Positions 11,533 through 23,654 of a stretch of 64,000 nt of DNA are shown piece after piece (the first letter of the stretch is position 1; each line of letters starts with the position of its first letter). The translations under genes and the position numbers were made by a program. This DNA is from Ariolimax columbianus (Eukaryota > Mollusca > Gastropoda > Stylommatophora > Arionidae), in the NCBI GenBank assembly GCA_036924085.1, contig JAVGWX010000011.1, positions 26,343,976 to 26,407,975 on the forward strand, written 5' to 3'. Below the pieces are notes generated by a model. The model made no database searches and was not told the origin of the DNA. It saw only the letters and a program-made list of their open reading frames with translations.

Positions 11533-11917
11533 AACTTGAATGGAGTATCATTGAACAGAAGAGAGCAGGTCGTGGTCTTCAGACTCCGCACAAGCCACAG
11601 CAGACTGAGGTACCATCTATTCAATAAACTGAAGATAGGTGCTACTGACGAATGCACCTGTGGTACAGCGAAAATCACTGCTGAACATCTGCTGCAAAAT
11701 TGGCCGACATACGAGGACCAAAGAAAGCACATGTGGCCATCACCAGTGGCAACACTAAACATGCTCTATGGCAGTGTCGACATCCTGTCACTGATGTTTT
11801 CTTCGAGCAAATTCAAGTTCGAAGAAAAAGAAGAAGAAGAAGAAGAAGAAGAAGAAGAAGAAGAAGAAGAAAAAGAAAAAGAAGAAGAAGAAGAAAAAGA
11901 AGAAGAAGAAGAAGAAT
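11533..11917 (+). mobile_element. RNase H-type LINE C-terminus with (GAA)n tail
   Basis: The plus-strand translation reads LNRREQVVVFRLRTSHSRLR...FNKLKIGATDECTCGTAKITAEHLLQNWPTY. This is the FRLRTGH...CxCG...AEHLLxxCP zinc-knuckle-like end that follows the RNase H domain of many gastropod LINEs. About 85 codons survive, with Cys to Trp in the last CP. The element ends in (GAA)n at 11820-11916 and lies inside the CA-rich minisatellite, so it inserted after that array existed. GAATGG occurs at both borders and is a possible short target duplication. Confidence 0.78.
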
Positions 11918-13135
11918 GGGGTAATATACACATTAATACTTGACTAGCGTCACACACAAAAATAATTGACTGGGATCACATAAAGACACACATACTAATA
12001 TTTGATTAGAATCATAACACAATATTACTTTACTGGGATCACACACATAATTACACTTGACTGGGATCATACACACAATAATACGTTATTGGGATCACAC
12101 ACACAATACTACTTGACTAGGATCGATCACACATACTATAATACTTGACTGGGATCTCATACACACACACACACACACACATACAACCCACACACGCACA
12201 CGCACACACACACCTTCACACACACACACCCTCACACGCACGCACGCACACACACACACACGCACGCAGGCACCCACCCACTAACGCACGCACGCACGCA
12301 CAATAAAACTTGAAAGAGGCGTCACACAAATATTTCAATAAGGTCAAACAGTGTGATACTTCGATGGAGTCACACACACACACACACACACACGCACGCA
12401 CGCACGCACACACACACACACACACCCCACAGACACACACGCGCACGCGCGCGCACATACACACACAGACACACACACACCTTTCAGTAACGTCATTCAC
12501 AAAAATACTTTACTGGAGTCACACACTGCATTCACTAAAGTCCCACACACAATAATATTCTGCCGGAGTCACACGCACACACATCTTTTTACACACACAC
12601 ATAAATTCTTCACTGGAGTCACACACACACACAAACTATAATACTTCATTGGGGTCACACACACAAACACATACACACACATAATACTTCAATGAAGTCA
12701 CACGCAAAATAAAACGTTACTGCAGTGACACGCACACACCTACACACAATAATACTTTACGGGAGTGACACACACACACACACACACAGTAATACTTTAC
12801 TGGAGTCACACACACAATACTACTTCGCTCGAGTCACACACACAATAATACTTCACTAGAGTCCCACCAACACACACATTTTTCACTAAGGTCACACACG
12901 CAATGATATTTCCCTGTAGTCACACACACACACACACACACACATACACACACACATCTTTCTCTCAGGTCATACACAAAAGAACTTAACTAGAGTCACA
13001 CAATAATAATTCATCACCGGGTCCACACACACACACACAAACATGCATACTAATATTCCACTAGGGACACACATACACACATCTACACATAAAAACACAC
13101 ACATACACATACACACACACACACACATGCAAACA
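11918..13135. repeat. CA-rich minisatellite, right block
   Basis: Continues the 10858-11530 array: ATACTTGACTGGGATCACAC-type units, drifting to TACTTCACTGGAGTCACACA, with long CA, CACG and CACACGCA runs around 12160-12300 and 12365-12480. Confidence 0.9.
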
Positions 13136-14480
13136 AAAAGAGATTGTCCACCCATATCATAAGAAAGGTCATTATCTTCTCACGTGTATAGCCCTTTCTG
13201 GGGCCCGCCTTTGGATTTGTATAACTGTATAAATAAGCCGCTTGCCATGGCAGTCACGGCACAGTCTGCAGGCTACGTTTTAATCTTACGTCTAATAGAA
13301 AATAAAAGTTGAATTTCCTGATGTTCCGAACCCATGTTCACCTGGTCTGTTGAGCCGAACCCTAACAGATTGGCCAACCTCTGATAACTTTCATAGATAA
13401 CACAGTGAGATAACGTGCAGTGAAAGCTCGTGCTGGTGGCTTGACTCATGTTCTCTGCGCATGTCGATGAGTCAAAACATGTCATACATCCATTTTAACA
13501 AGAGCGCTATCATTGTTGTATTTGTTCTCATTGTTATAGTTCGTCTAATTTATCTATAGAACTGAGAAATAAAGGCAACTTGTCAAGGTAGTCAGCCTAT
13601 ATTTTAATTTCTCCTGCGAGGAACAAAAATATGCTGTACCATGGTTTGAACCTGTGTCATTCTTTGACAGGAAGCGCGCATTCACACTTCTCAACCACCA
13701 GCTCCTTAATCTATCAGCACGCGCTTCCTATGACGACAAATTATTAAAATAAGTAATACAGTCGATAATAAAGGAAGTTCTGTATCAGATACTGCCGCTG
13801 AACATGAAGTGTTAGAGGACCCTATGTTACAGCTCTCACGTGAAACAAGATGGTGTGATAACTAGGAACAGATAATTGTAAAAGTTGTACTTCCGTCAAC
13901 ATATTTCAGATAATTGTGTTTTTTTGGATCGAACTATAGTCTTAATTAATCCAACTTGATATTACCATACAATCATTAAATTAACTTTTACATCTCTGTT
14001 TGTTTCACTTTCTTTATAGTTTCCAATAATGAGGTTAGTGTACACTCGGTACTTGCTAGAACGCACTAGTTTAACGACTTCTGTCGTAGTCCAGATCTGG
14101 TTTATACGTGATCAATATATTTGTATAAGGAGTAACTTTCACTCGATCTGTACACATAATTATTCAAATGTACGGTTCAGAAATGAACTTGTAATTGTGC
14201 AGTAGAAATAATTATCGGTCTAGTAAAAAGGTAGTGAACTCATGTTAGCATTATTTAAGCAGGAGTATATTTCCATTACCTCCCCTGCTATGATGATCAA
14301 TTTATAAATACTTTGATATTGGCTTATTCGGTGAAGGTTTATTGTGTGTGTGGTCCGAGTGTGATAGTAGAGAAGTTACATATTTATGACAAGCTATAAC
14401 AAAAGATGCCCGCAGTGAGACAGCCATTAAGTGAAACATTGCACTTGCATAAACTGGCTTCAGAGAAAAACAGAAATAGC
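13136..14480. other. Duplicon copy 2, non-coding flank
   Basis: Aligns with 1620-2700 (copy 1) and 27220-28100 (copy 3). Shared text includes ATCTATCAGCACGCGCTTCC at 13710 and CTATCAGCACGCACTTCTAA at 27374. No conserved reading frame. Confidence 0.65.
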
Positions 14481-14499
14481 TAACATCAAAGTCAAATAA

Positions 14500-15200
14500 T
14501 AATCGCCACAGACATACGCCCCACTTGTACTGTATGTACCTGAGACATGGACTCTAACATAGAAGGACTAGAAAAGCTTGAAAGCGTTTGAAACGTGGTG
14601 CTACACGTAGAATGGATAGAGCTAGTGGGACATAAAGCAGATACAATGGTAATGTCCTCACTGAAGCAGGCGTAAAAGGACACATATTGAAACTGATACA
14701 GAAAACAATATTGCGTTGGCTGAGCCATATTTATAAGACATGCACGTCTTCTACAGAAGATATAAACGGGCAAGGGGAACAAGACTAAGGGAATGACCAA
14801 GTCTCACCTTCGAAGCAATTACAGACATTTAAGTAAGAGCCAAATCTGAAATTAAGAGAGCTGCAGAGGATATGGTCAAATGGGTATACGTGGCCAGACT
14901 ACCTTGTAATCAGTTTTAGTACTGGCCAACCAGAGGATAGGGTCAAATGGGCATACGTGGCCAGACTACCTTGTAATCAGTTTTAGTACTGACCAATCAA
15001 AGGATAGGGTCAAATGGGCATACGTGGCCAGACTACCTTGTAATCAGTTTTAGTACTGACCAATCAAAGGATAGGGTCAAATGGGCATACGTGGCCAGAC
15101 TACCTTGTAATCAGTTTTAGTACGGGCCAACCAGAGGATAGGGTCAAATGAAAGGACGTGCTCAGACAATCCTTACAACCAGTCGAAGGACTCTTCAACC
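14500..15200 (+). mobile_element. LINE RT C-terminal relic in duplicon copy 2
   Basis: The translation, across several frames, gives YVPETWTLT, LKAFETWCY, LRWLSHIY and EIKRAAEDMVKW, a decayed GAETWTLT...EAFExWCYRR...LRWLGHILR tail. It corresponds position by position to the relic at 28180-29090 in duplicon copy 3, so the insertion predates that duplication. A 67 bp minisatellite has grown within its 3' part. Confidence 0.68.
14866..15160. repeat. 67 bp minisatellite within LINE relic, ~4.4 copies
   Basis: GATAGGGTCAAATGGGCATA begins successive units at 67 bp spacing (about 14868, 14935, 15002, 15069 and 15137). The unit also contains CGTGGCCAGACTACCTTGTA. The first unit carries the LINE-derived codons AAEDMVKW. 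Confidence 0.92.
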
Positions 15201-15204
15201 AGAT

Positions 15205-15345
15205 CTCAGATGATGATGAACCTCTTAAAACCATTTCTACGTCTGCTGGTTATTTTATATAATGGTGACAGCAACATCAACTAACAAAACGGAACGCAAC
15301 GGAATTTGGGGAAACAATTTGATGAACTGGCCTTTGTCGATTACT
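15205..15345. repeat. Duplicon block also at 2780-2900 and 19780-19890
   Basis: CCTCTTAAAACCATTTCTA followed by GTCTGCTGGT and ACAAAACGGAA...CGGAATTTG occurs here and at 19780-19890 with few changes, and in part at 2780-2860. No coding content recognised. Confidence 0.7.
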
Positions 15346-16490
15346 TGGCTCTTCTGTCAGTTCAGTTCATCCTGTAACGCATCATATCGTTGGGGCACAC
15401 TTGAAGACATCCCCACAATCCCACGCCATCTCTCTCTCTGTCTGCTGCCGCTAGTCGTGCCTCATGGTTATTGATTTTGTCAGTAATGTTGTCTGCCGAT
15501 CTCTTCCTTGGAAGACTCTGCCTTCTCTTTCCTGGTATGGAACCATGCAGTATCGAATGTGTAATTCCGCTGGACCTCGTGACGTGCCCATACGAAGTGA
15601 TCCTTTGCCTTTTGATGGCTGTGGACAGATCATGTCTCTTCTGTCACATAATGAAATAATACTAATAATGTTCGCCTAGGCATCTAGGGCCCGTTGCGTC
15701 GATAGACCACTACCAACTGGTGAAGGTTGTAGCCAAACCTCGTTCAATGCCGAAGGACAGGCTGCTGTCTCTCGGGGAACCATGTTGAATGGAGGCGGCC
15801 CCCTCCCACTCCTCCAGTCGACCGTTGGGAGACCGTTGTTACATAGAGCAGACTTCATTAAATGGTAAATCGGAACTTCCCGATTCAGTTAGAACACGTG
15901 AACAAACACAGACTGGTGACGACGGACCAGAGTGTTGGAGATGGAGGAAAGACTCGTCTTTGCAGACACCTGGACATTACGGACGGGATCAAACTACCGG
16001 ATACCGAGGGTGCGTGGCTGGTTGCGCATATAAAAGGCACCGAGTCTTGATATGTCCTGTCTAAGTAGGGTCCAAGTTTCTGAGCCACACGGGAGGACAG
16101 GAGTCCTGATAAGTTCGAATTTTGAATTTTGAGAGAGTCTGCCATTATTCCACACCAGGCGAAGGGGTTCATAGCAGAGGCAGCAAGTCCGATACGCCTT
16201 TACATTTCAGGGGCACTGAGTCCATCGGATGAACAAAAACTACCCAGGTATGTGAATTTATTAGTGCACTCCATCATGTGACCATGGACAACAATGCTGT
16301 GAGGACCAGTGTCGGAGCGAAGATTCTGAATTTTGTCTTGGCCGAAGATATTGATAGGCTCTGGTTTGAATTTTAAGATCAAGTTTCTTCAGAGATTGTT
16401 GTAGAGCCGCGTTATCTGGGTCCACTAGGACTATGTCTTCAGCATAGGTGAGGTACATACTGAAAGTCATAGGCAAACTAAATTTAGCAT
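15345..16490 (-). mobile_element. Decayed LINE RT and C-terminus, minus strand
   Basis: Reading down the minus strand: 16450-16390 gives TYAEDIVLVDPDNAALQQSL, an RT motif C in which YADD has become YAED. 16290-16200 gives NKFTYLGSFCSSDG. 15600-15540 gives TSYGHVTRSSGITHSILHGS (the K-x-YGHVxR motif). 15430-15370 gives RERWRGIVGMSSSVPQRY, matching RGIVRMSSCVPQ at the end of the 6245-6709 fragment. Multiple frameshifts and the Asp to Glu change show it is dead. Confidence 0.75.
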
Positions 16491-16784
16491 ACTTTATGGA
16501 AGATCACAGAAATGGTCATTGAGAATATTCAGAGAGAAATCTAAGATTTTGAGAATTGATGTTACTTAACAACAATGCGATAGCTTTGGGAGATAAATCC
16601 CAAGCAATTATGGAATCATTCAATTATCTTAATTCTTGTCGCTATTCTACCTTATTATGTTTTTCATCGCCAGGTTATGAACAGACTTCTTGACCGAGCC
16701 TTAGTATGTGCTTCGTAAATTGGGAGCTTTAATGCTTCTGTTATGTCTGCTATCCATAGTTTTCGTGGTCGGCCCTTGGTTTTG

Positions 16785-17570
16785 TATCCATTTTATCTTT
16801 ATTGCATTGCTTTCTGAAGGCTACTAGCTGGTGTGTGACTTGTCACGTGGTCGAACCATTTAGTTTGCTGTCTCTCAATGAGGTCTAGCACTGGTGTTGT
16901 AACTACCTGTCTCTTGATGAGGTCTAGTACTGGTGTTGTAACTACTTGTCTCTTGATGAGGTCTAGCACTGGTGTTGTAACTACCTGTCTCTTGATGAGG
17001 TCTAGCACTGATGCTGTACCTACTTGTCTCTTGATGAGGTCTAGCACTGGTGTTGTACCTACTTGTCTCTTGATGAGGTCTAGCACTGGTGTTGTAACTA
17101 CCTGTCTCTTGATGAGGTCTAGCACTGGTGTTGTAACTACCTGTCTCTTGATGAGGTCTAGCACTGGTGTTGTAACTACCTGTCTCTTGATGAGGTCTAG
17201 TACTGGTGTTGTAACTACTTGTCTCTTGATGAGGTCTAGCACTGGTGTTGTAACTACCTGTCTCTTGATGAGGTCTAGCACTGGTGTTGTACCTACTTGT
17301 CTCTTGATGAGGTCTAGGCTAGCACTGGTGTTGTAACTACTTGTCTTTTAAAATCTCCGTTTCTGATTATATCCATTCTTGTTACGCCAAGCTTTCTGAG
17401 CAGGCATTTTATCTCTGTTGTTACGATATTTCTTGTATGCATGTTTGTTAATGTCCAATTCTGGGACTGATAGCATCATGTGGTTATGAGTATTGTGTTG
17501 TATAGTGTTCTTTGTGTATCCATTGTCACGTGCTTACATATTAATATCGGGTACGTTTGACCCAGGATTT
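16785..17570 (-). mobile_element. LINE RT C-terminal relic containing 39 bp minisatellite
   Basis: On the minus strand, VLDLIERQQTKWFDHVTSHT at 16890-16830 is a decayed VxxIxxRQLxWFGHVxRM post-RT motif. The flank at 17345-17570 aligns with 6770-6960 in the minus-strand relic there, for example GTTTGTTAATGTCCAATTCT. The whole is one decayed element end split by a minisatellite. Confidence 0.7.
16872..17345. repeat. 39 bp in-frame minisatellite from LINE coding sequence, ~12 copies
   Basis: GATGAGGTCTAGCACTGGTG plus TTGTAACTACCTGTCTCTT repeats, with a few C/T and A/C variants. In the minus frame the unit encodes KRQVVTTPVLDLI (13 residues), continuous with the LINE motif LDLIERQQTKWF at its downstream end. 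Both strands therefore stay open for about 150 codons; that openness is not evidence of a gene. Confidence 0.94.
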
Positions 17571-17649
17571 GACTTGCGTTATTACAGGAGGTACAGAACC
17601 AACGTCATTCTATTTTTATATCACGAATCCACGTCATTCTAAGTCTTTA

Positions 17650-18108
17650 CATTACCAAACAGCATCAGTATATGTATGCCTATATATCATATAAAAACGA
17701 CATTATATGTATGCCCATATATCATATAGAAACGACATTATATGTATGCGCATATATCATATAGAAACGACATTATATGTATGCCCATATATCAAATAGA
17801 AACGACATTATATGTATGCCCATATATCATATAGAAACGACATTATATGTATGCCCATATATCATATAGAAACGACATTATATACATGCCCATATATCAT
17901 ATAGAAACGACATTATATGTATGCCCATATATCATATAGAAACGACATTATATGTATGCCCATATATCATATAGAAACGACATTATATGTATGCCCATAT
18001 ATCATATAGAAACGACATTATATGTATGCCCATATATCATATAGAAACGACATTATATGTATGACCATATATCATATAGAAACACCATTAAATGTCTGCC
18101 TACATATC
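17650..18108. repeat. 35 bp minisatellite, ~13 copies
   Basis: ATCATATAGAAACGACATTA plus TATGTATGCCCATAT, almost perfect through the centre, degenerate at both ends. Confidence 0.94.
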
Positions 18109-18354
18109 ACGCCTTTCACTCACAGTCAATTGGGGATTTTCTTTTTCCGAGACAGTCAACTGCTGCAATCGACCCAGGGGTCTCTGGAGTGACTACACGG
18201 CATGTCTGATCCGGTCTTGAACAGTCTGTCAAAGAACTCATGTCGTTTTGGAACATCCTACTCCATTCATACACTGGATGAAGTGAAAAGCACACATTAT
18301 CGTACCGTATCTTCACTCACCGATGAATCTCTATACGTTTCACTCCTTCGCTGC

Positions 18355-18895
18355 TAAAAATAAAGATAACAGAACGCTGGCCCTATTTGGGGCATATCAA
18401 TATATAAAGATAACAGAATGCTGCCCGTATTTGGGACATGCCAAAAGATAAAGATAACAGAACGAAGGCCTTATTTGGAACATGTCAATAGATAAAGATA
18501 ACAGAGCGCTGCTTCTATGTGGGGCATGTCAATAGATAAAGATACAAGAGCGTTGCCCCTATATGGGGCATGTCAATAGATAAAGATGACAGAGCGCTGC
18601 TTCTATTTGGAGCATGCCAATAGGTAAAGATAACAGAGCGCTGCTTCTATTTGGGGTATGTCAATAGATAAAGATAACAGAGCGCTGCTTCTATTTAGGG
18701 CATGGCAATAGATAAAGATAACAGAGCGCTGCTTCTATTTGGGGCATGTCAATAGATAAAGATAACAGAGCGCTGCTCCTATTTGGGGCATGTCAATAGA
18801 TAAAGATAACAGAACGCTGGCCCTATTTGAGCCATGCCAATAGATAAAGATAACAGAACGACGGCCCTTTTTCGGCCATGCCAATAGTGGGGTTG
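18355..18895. repeat. 44 bp minisatellite, ~12 copies
   Basis: GATAAAGATAACAGAGCGCT plus GCTTCTATTTGGGGCATGTCAATA repeats at 44 bp spacing with moderate divergence. Confidence 0.92.
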
Positions 18896-19361
18896 CAATA
18901 CTTTAACTACAATTGTGACGTCATGGTGCTCATCTGCAACGTGGTGGCACGGGCAGGGCACTCTTGACATCCTTAGCACGTTAATTAACAAAATTCACTA
19001 GAAAGGCGTGACTTTTCTAAATTGTATCCCACTTTTAAGGTTTGCATTTGAAGCCCCCTCATATCATATTGTCAAGCTCTCATGAAGAAACTTATGTACC
19101 TGATAGATCTGAGATGGTAGCTTATTCCTGTACTATCTTAACATGTTCGTGTGACATTTTCTGTCATTTGTGAAACCAGTCCTTGCTGACCTCCATTGTT
19201 TTTAACTTTGCCTTTTTTTTTTTTTTAATAACTTTATCTTGTCCCTGGACTAAACTTTGTCTTTGATGAAGTTGACTCAATTCACTCTAAAGAACATTTT
19301 CTCCATTTTACAAATTGGGCTTGGCTTGGCTTCGTTCATTCTCAATCTCCCACTACCAAAC
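18896..19361. other. Unassigned region with dispersed repeat fragments
   Basis: No gene. 19220-19310 resembles 22850-22940 (CCCTGGACCAAA...CTTTGA). CATTCTCAATCTCCC near 19335 is the complement of GGGAGATTGAGAACG near 22665, so repeat family fragments are present. Confidence 0.45.
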
Positions 19362-19572
19362 CCACACACAATAATACCTCACTGGGGTCACACACACAAT
19401 AATACCTCACTGGAGTCACACACACAATAATACCTCACTGGGGTCACACACACAATAATACCTCCCTGGAGTCACACACACACAATAATACCTCATTGGG
19501 GTCACACACACAATAATACCTCATTGGGGTCACACACACACAATAATACATCACTGCGGTCACATACACGAA
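19362..19572. repeat. 26-28 bp minisatellite, CA-rich receptor-duplicon family
   Basis: ATACCTCACTGGGGTCACAC plus ACACAATA, about eight units. Followed by a stretch resembling 1640-1730, showing that this is another partial copy of the receptor duplicon. Confidence 0.9.
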
Positions 19573-20320
19573 ATAACAGATCGCAAACTGCTATTGTAAC
19601 TAGCTTATTTCATTATATTGCCATTTCCGACGGCCGCGCTTGAGTATGTATGACAAATAAATTGCAAAGGTAGTGTGCTCGTATAATTTTATTATTTACC
19701 CAGGAGTTGTATCATAATTAAACCCCCCCCCCCCTCCCACCTGTAATGTTTGGACACATTGATGTGGACATGTTCTGTAACCTCTTAAAACCATTTCTAT
19801 GTCTACTGGTATTTGGGAGAATATGGATGCAACACCATCAACCAACAAAAAACGGAATTCAGTGGAATTTGACAAAACAGCGATGAACTGACTCTTACTG
19901 ATGACTTGCATCTGTTGTCACATAACCAGAAACCATCAAAATAAGCTTGGCCTACTTGATGAGAGATCACAGAAATTGAGTCTGAAATAGAAAGACAAAT
20001 ATAAGATTAAGAGAAAAAAATGCTACTAAAAACCACATAAATGTGCTGAGAGAGAATATCTTACCAGTTGTGGGGTCATTCAGATATTGGGAGCAAAATA
20101 GACAAAGTAGGATGTACAAATAACTATATAAAAAAATACAAAAGAGAGTTTTAAGTTGCATTTGGGACCTACACAATCAATATAAATTCGATTATATTGT
20201 TTGGGTCTTAAACACGGAGAACAGTAACCAAAAACATTCAGATTTTCATAAATGGGTGGCTGTGAGAAAGAGGGGAGATTGATGCGGCACGATTAGATAA
20301 TTAGCGTGGAAGTGAATTCA
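19573..20320. other. Partial duplicon copy without receptor
   Basis: 19790-20110 aligns through its length with 2780-3110, for example AGCAAAATAGACAAAGT in both. A C14-type homopolymer lies near 19722-19735. No receptor sequence is attached to this copy. Confidence 0.6.
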
Positions 20321-20324
20321 AGAA

Positions 20325-20465
20325 CAAGACATATATCCGTGGGACATGAGCTGAGGAGAAAGTGCTGACGTAGAATATATCAATGGAACGAGCTGAGGAG
20401 AAGGTGCTGACGTAGAATATATCAATGGGACATGAGCTCAGGAGAAGGTGCTGACGTAGAATACG
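20325..20465. repeat. ~44 bp tandem repeat, 3 copies
   Basis: GCTGAGGAGAAGGTGCTGAC plus GTAGAATATATCAATGGGACAT, three slightly differing units. Confidence 0.85.
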
Positions 20466-20544
20466 ACTCATTAAAGAAACCATCTGATTATATTACAATA
20501 CAGTTTCTGTTAAATCCCCAACGCAAAGGAAGTAGAGGCAGACC

Positions 20545-21725
20545 AAACACAATTTTGTAGTGTTTTTTGTGTCATATTGGTGTAATTTTTCTAGTTATTG
20601 TGTCATATTGGTGTAATATTTCTAGTTATTGTGTCATATTGGTGTAATATTTGTAATGTTTTGTGTCAAATTGGTGTAAAATTTACAGTGTTTTTTGGTG
20701 TTTGGTGTTTTTCGAGTGTTTATTGTGGCTATTGGTGTAATATTTCTAGTGCTTTTATGGCATATTAGTATATTATTTATAGGGTTTTTTGTGTCATATT
20801 GTTGTATTATTTATAGTATTTTATTGTGTAATATTTTTGTTTTAATTTGTTATTTTTGTGTCATATTAGTTAATTTTTGCTATAGTTTTTGTAGCATATC
20901 GGGGTACTTATTCTAGTGTATTTTTTTCGTATAATTGGAGTATTGTTTCTAGTGTATTTTTTTTCCTATAATTGGAGTATTGTTTCTGGTGTATTTTTAG
21001 GCACAGCATCGGGGAACCGTTTTTAGTGTTATTTTTGGGGTATGTTAGATCTAGATATTTGAAATAGTGTATGACAAAATTGTAAATCAGTGTAATGTTT
21101 CTAGTGTTTGTTCTTGTATTAAATCGGCGTATTGTTTCTATCTCGATTTTAGAGTTTATTAAATCGGCGTATTGTTTCTATCTCGATTTTAGAGTTTATT
21201 AAATCGGCGTATTGTTTCTATCTCGATTTTAGAGTCTATTAAATCGGCGTATTGTTTCTATCTCGATTTTAGAGTTTATTAAATCGGCGTATTGTTTCTA
21301 TCTCGATTTTAGAGTCTATTAAATCGGGGATATTGTTTCTGGTTTGATTTTTTAATCATATCGGGATATTGTTTCTTGTCTTTTTAAAATATTAAACCAG
21401 GAGATTTTTCTAGTGTTTTTTTTTTAATTGAGACATTTATGTTATTTTTTTGTTTGTTTGTTGTAAATTAAAGTATTGTTTCTACTGGTTGTCATTGATT
21501 AAATCGAGGTATTGTATGCAGTGGGTTTTTTTACACATATTTTCAAGGTATTGTTTCTAGTTTTTTTTCTATTAAATCGAGGAATTGTTTCCAGTTTATA
21601 TTTTTTTCTATTAAATCGAAGTATGGTTTCTAGGATTTTCTTTTGGGTGTCATATAGGATTATTGTTTATTGTGTGTTAAAACAAAAATTATAGCGCGAT
21701 ATTGTTTCTAATGTTATTTGTATTT
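20545..21725. repeat. T-rich degenerate tandem repeat region with 40 bp core
   Basis: More than 1 kb of strand-asymmetric T-rich sequence built on variants of TATTGTTTCTAGTGT and TGTGTCATATTGGTGTAAT. The part at 21113-21342 is a clean 40 bp repeat (ATTAAATCGGCGTATTGTTT plus CTATCTCGATTTTAGAGTTT), about 5.5 copies. Confidence 0.85.
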
Positions 21726-22375
21726 TATTCGAGAATCACACCACGAACAGAATAATACTTTGACTAAACATCATGAAACAAGTTGCATTCTCACTATATC
21801 TATCTGAGAAACGCGTTATTAGACTTAGTGAGCATCATAGATCAGCAAATAAATAATTAGTGAAGCTGTCAGAAAAAGCTTGGGAACACAAAGAAATTTA
21901 AAACAGTGAATTTCAAATTGGTGATACATGAAAAGATATAATCAAGATGAATGACTGGTGCATACAAGATCTAAGGAAGATATTCGCAAGATATAAGACC
22001 TGTGTTAGATTTGGGTTAGACTTATTCAACATATTTCTTAGATCTGTGAGAGATATATGCAAGACATGCTTCAGATATGTGTTAAATATCTACAGGATAC
22101 ATGCTAGATTTCTTGTAGGTTAATGCAAGACATGTTCAAGATATCCACTTGAAACAGACATACTTCGCTCTTTCGACAGGTTAGGAAAAAAAGGCTGAAC
22201 AAAAATCGAGAATGGACGAAAATTGAAAGATAACTTTTATTAAGATTACAAATGCAAGGCGTGTTCAAATGAAACCGGTGACAAAAGTGTAGAAGACAAC
22301 AGGGAAGAACTGGACAACGATGTTTAAAATAAGGACGTGAGATCAAGACGCTGAGCAGCGCATGAACTGCAGTGG
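21726..22375. other. Unassigned region
   Basis: No gene recognised. Degenerate AAGATATGTG-like motifs around 21960-22140. A minus-strand 102-codon frame (22104-22412) runs into the dispersed repeat and is not supported as coding. Confidence 0.4.
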
Positions 22376-22712
22376 TCAGCGACTCATAGCTGACTGCTAG
22401 CGTAAGGGCCACCGAACCAGAGCTGCCAAGACCCTTCTACACCTCCAAGTGGTGATCCTGGATAACAGGCTGCAGCAGGGTAGACTGGCTAAAGAGAAGG
22501 GATCGAAGAGGGAATGCTAACATGGTACTCAAAAAATGCTTGCTGAAGTCGGATGTGTTGGACCGAAAGGTGCAAATATCGCAGTCAAGCTGTAAACTAC
22601 GACACAATGCATTCCGTTCTCTGGACTACATTCTGCTACTTAAGCTCTTTCAGGGTTTGGTAGCGGGAGATTGAGAACGAACGAAGAAGAAGAAGAAGAA
22701 GAAAAAATAAGG
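22376..22712 (+). repeat. Dispersed repeat (tail family) copy A, (GAA)n tail
   Basis: Shares ordered blocks with 24395-24655, 42600-42925 and 46470-46742: an ACCGAACCAGAGCTG-like start, an ACCTCCAAGTGG-like block, AACAGGCTGCAG, a GGGATCG block, then GGTGCAAATATCGCAGTC and GCTGTAAACTACGACACAA. It ends in GAAGAAGAAG. Likely a LINE 3' end or a SINE; internal promoter boxes were not recognised. Confidence 0.65.
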
Positions 22713-23029
22713 ACGTAAGTTAACGAAAGATCTTTCGAGACCAGGTCAGGCGCATATTGTTGCGTTAACTCACGTCCATCTTTAATCATCGGTGTCCATG
22801 GTAACTCCAACTGCCTTTTCAGCTGATGTTTCTCCTTTTTCAATTATCTTAACAAAAATAGTTTGACCCTTTCCCTGGACCAAATCTTGGACTTTAAGAA
22901 TGTTGCTCAATCGACACAATTTAACACTTTCTCCATTTCACCATTTGAATTGTGATTTTATCTAATAAATTTGGTTTGTATTATCTCAGCGCTTTAAATT
23001 TCATTTCACACATTGAAGTCAATTGTGGT

Positions 23030-23250
23030 CTGCCGAGGTCTTTGTGTATGACAAAGATGAGAATAGAACCCCTACCCCACAGAGAGCATATCATAAGAGG
23101 CGACTAACTATCTGGCATAGCATAACAATGGTCATAGTTAGATGGTCTGTTAAGAGCAACATAGATAACGTCTAACAGGCTGCGGGTCTACTCTGCTCTA
23201 GTGTTTGAGTCTATTAAGATTGACTTGTTCATCGGTTAACCACCCTTGCA
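23030..23250 (-). repeat. Dispersed repeat, inverted match to 3480-3730
   Basis: See the entry at 3480-3730: the blocks AAGAGGCGACTAACT, GGGTCTACTCTGCTCTAGTG and TTTGAGTCTATTAAGATTGA are shared in the opposite orientation. Confidence 0.7.
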
Positions 23251-23650
23251 AATTGAGAACTACACAAGGAACCATTACTAGCAACAGTTACTGTTACTTG
23301 TTAAAGTATAATAACACAACGACTGACGGGGGATACACAATGACCGAGGCAATGATGGAATAGCGGAAATGTAATATTTTGAAAAGTGCTTATAATTTGT
23401 AATCGACGGTAATGTGAAACGGCGAAACTCGAAGCGTCGAAAGTCGAGACACGTCAATATCATATCAGGATAATGGTAACTTGTCTCAATACGAGTCGAG
23501 GCCATATTAAGGTATTTACCCTCAAATCACGTAAAGGCCGCATTTGGATAATATGTCGCAAATCACGATAAGATCCATATAAGGATGATTTGTCTAAAAC
23601 CACCTAAAGGTCCATACGAGGACAATACACAAGGTACATATAAGCACAAT
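23251..23650. other. Unassigned region
   Basis: No gene recognised; short degenerate repeats leading into the 37 bp array. Confidence 0.4.
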
Positions 23651-23654
23651 TAAT

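Noticed and set aside
16872..18108. CRISPR-like arrays of regular repeats
   Set aside because: Units are directly adjacent without unique spacers, and the DNA is eukaryotic; these are minisatellites.
22104..22412. 102-codon minus frame
   Set aside because: Its start lies in a dispersed repeat copy whose sisters do not keep the frame.
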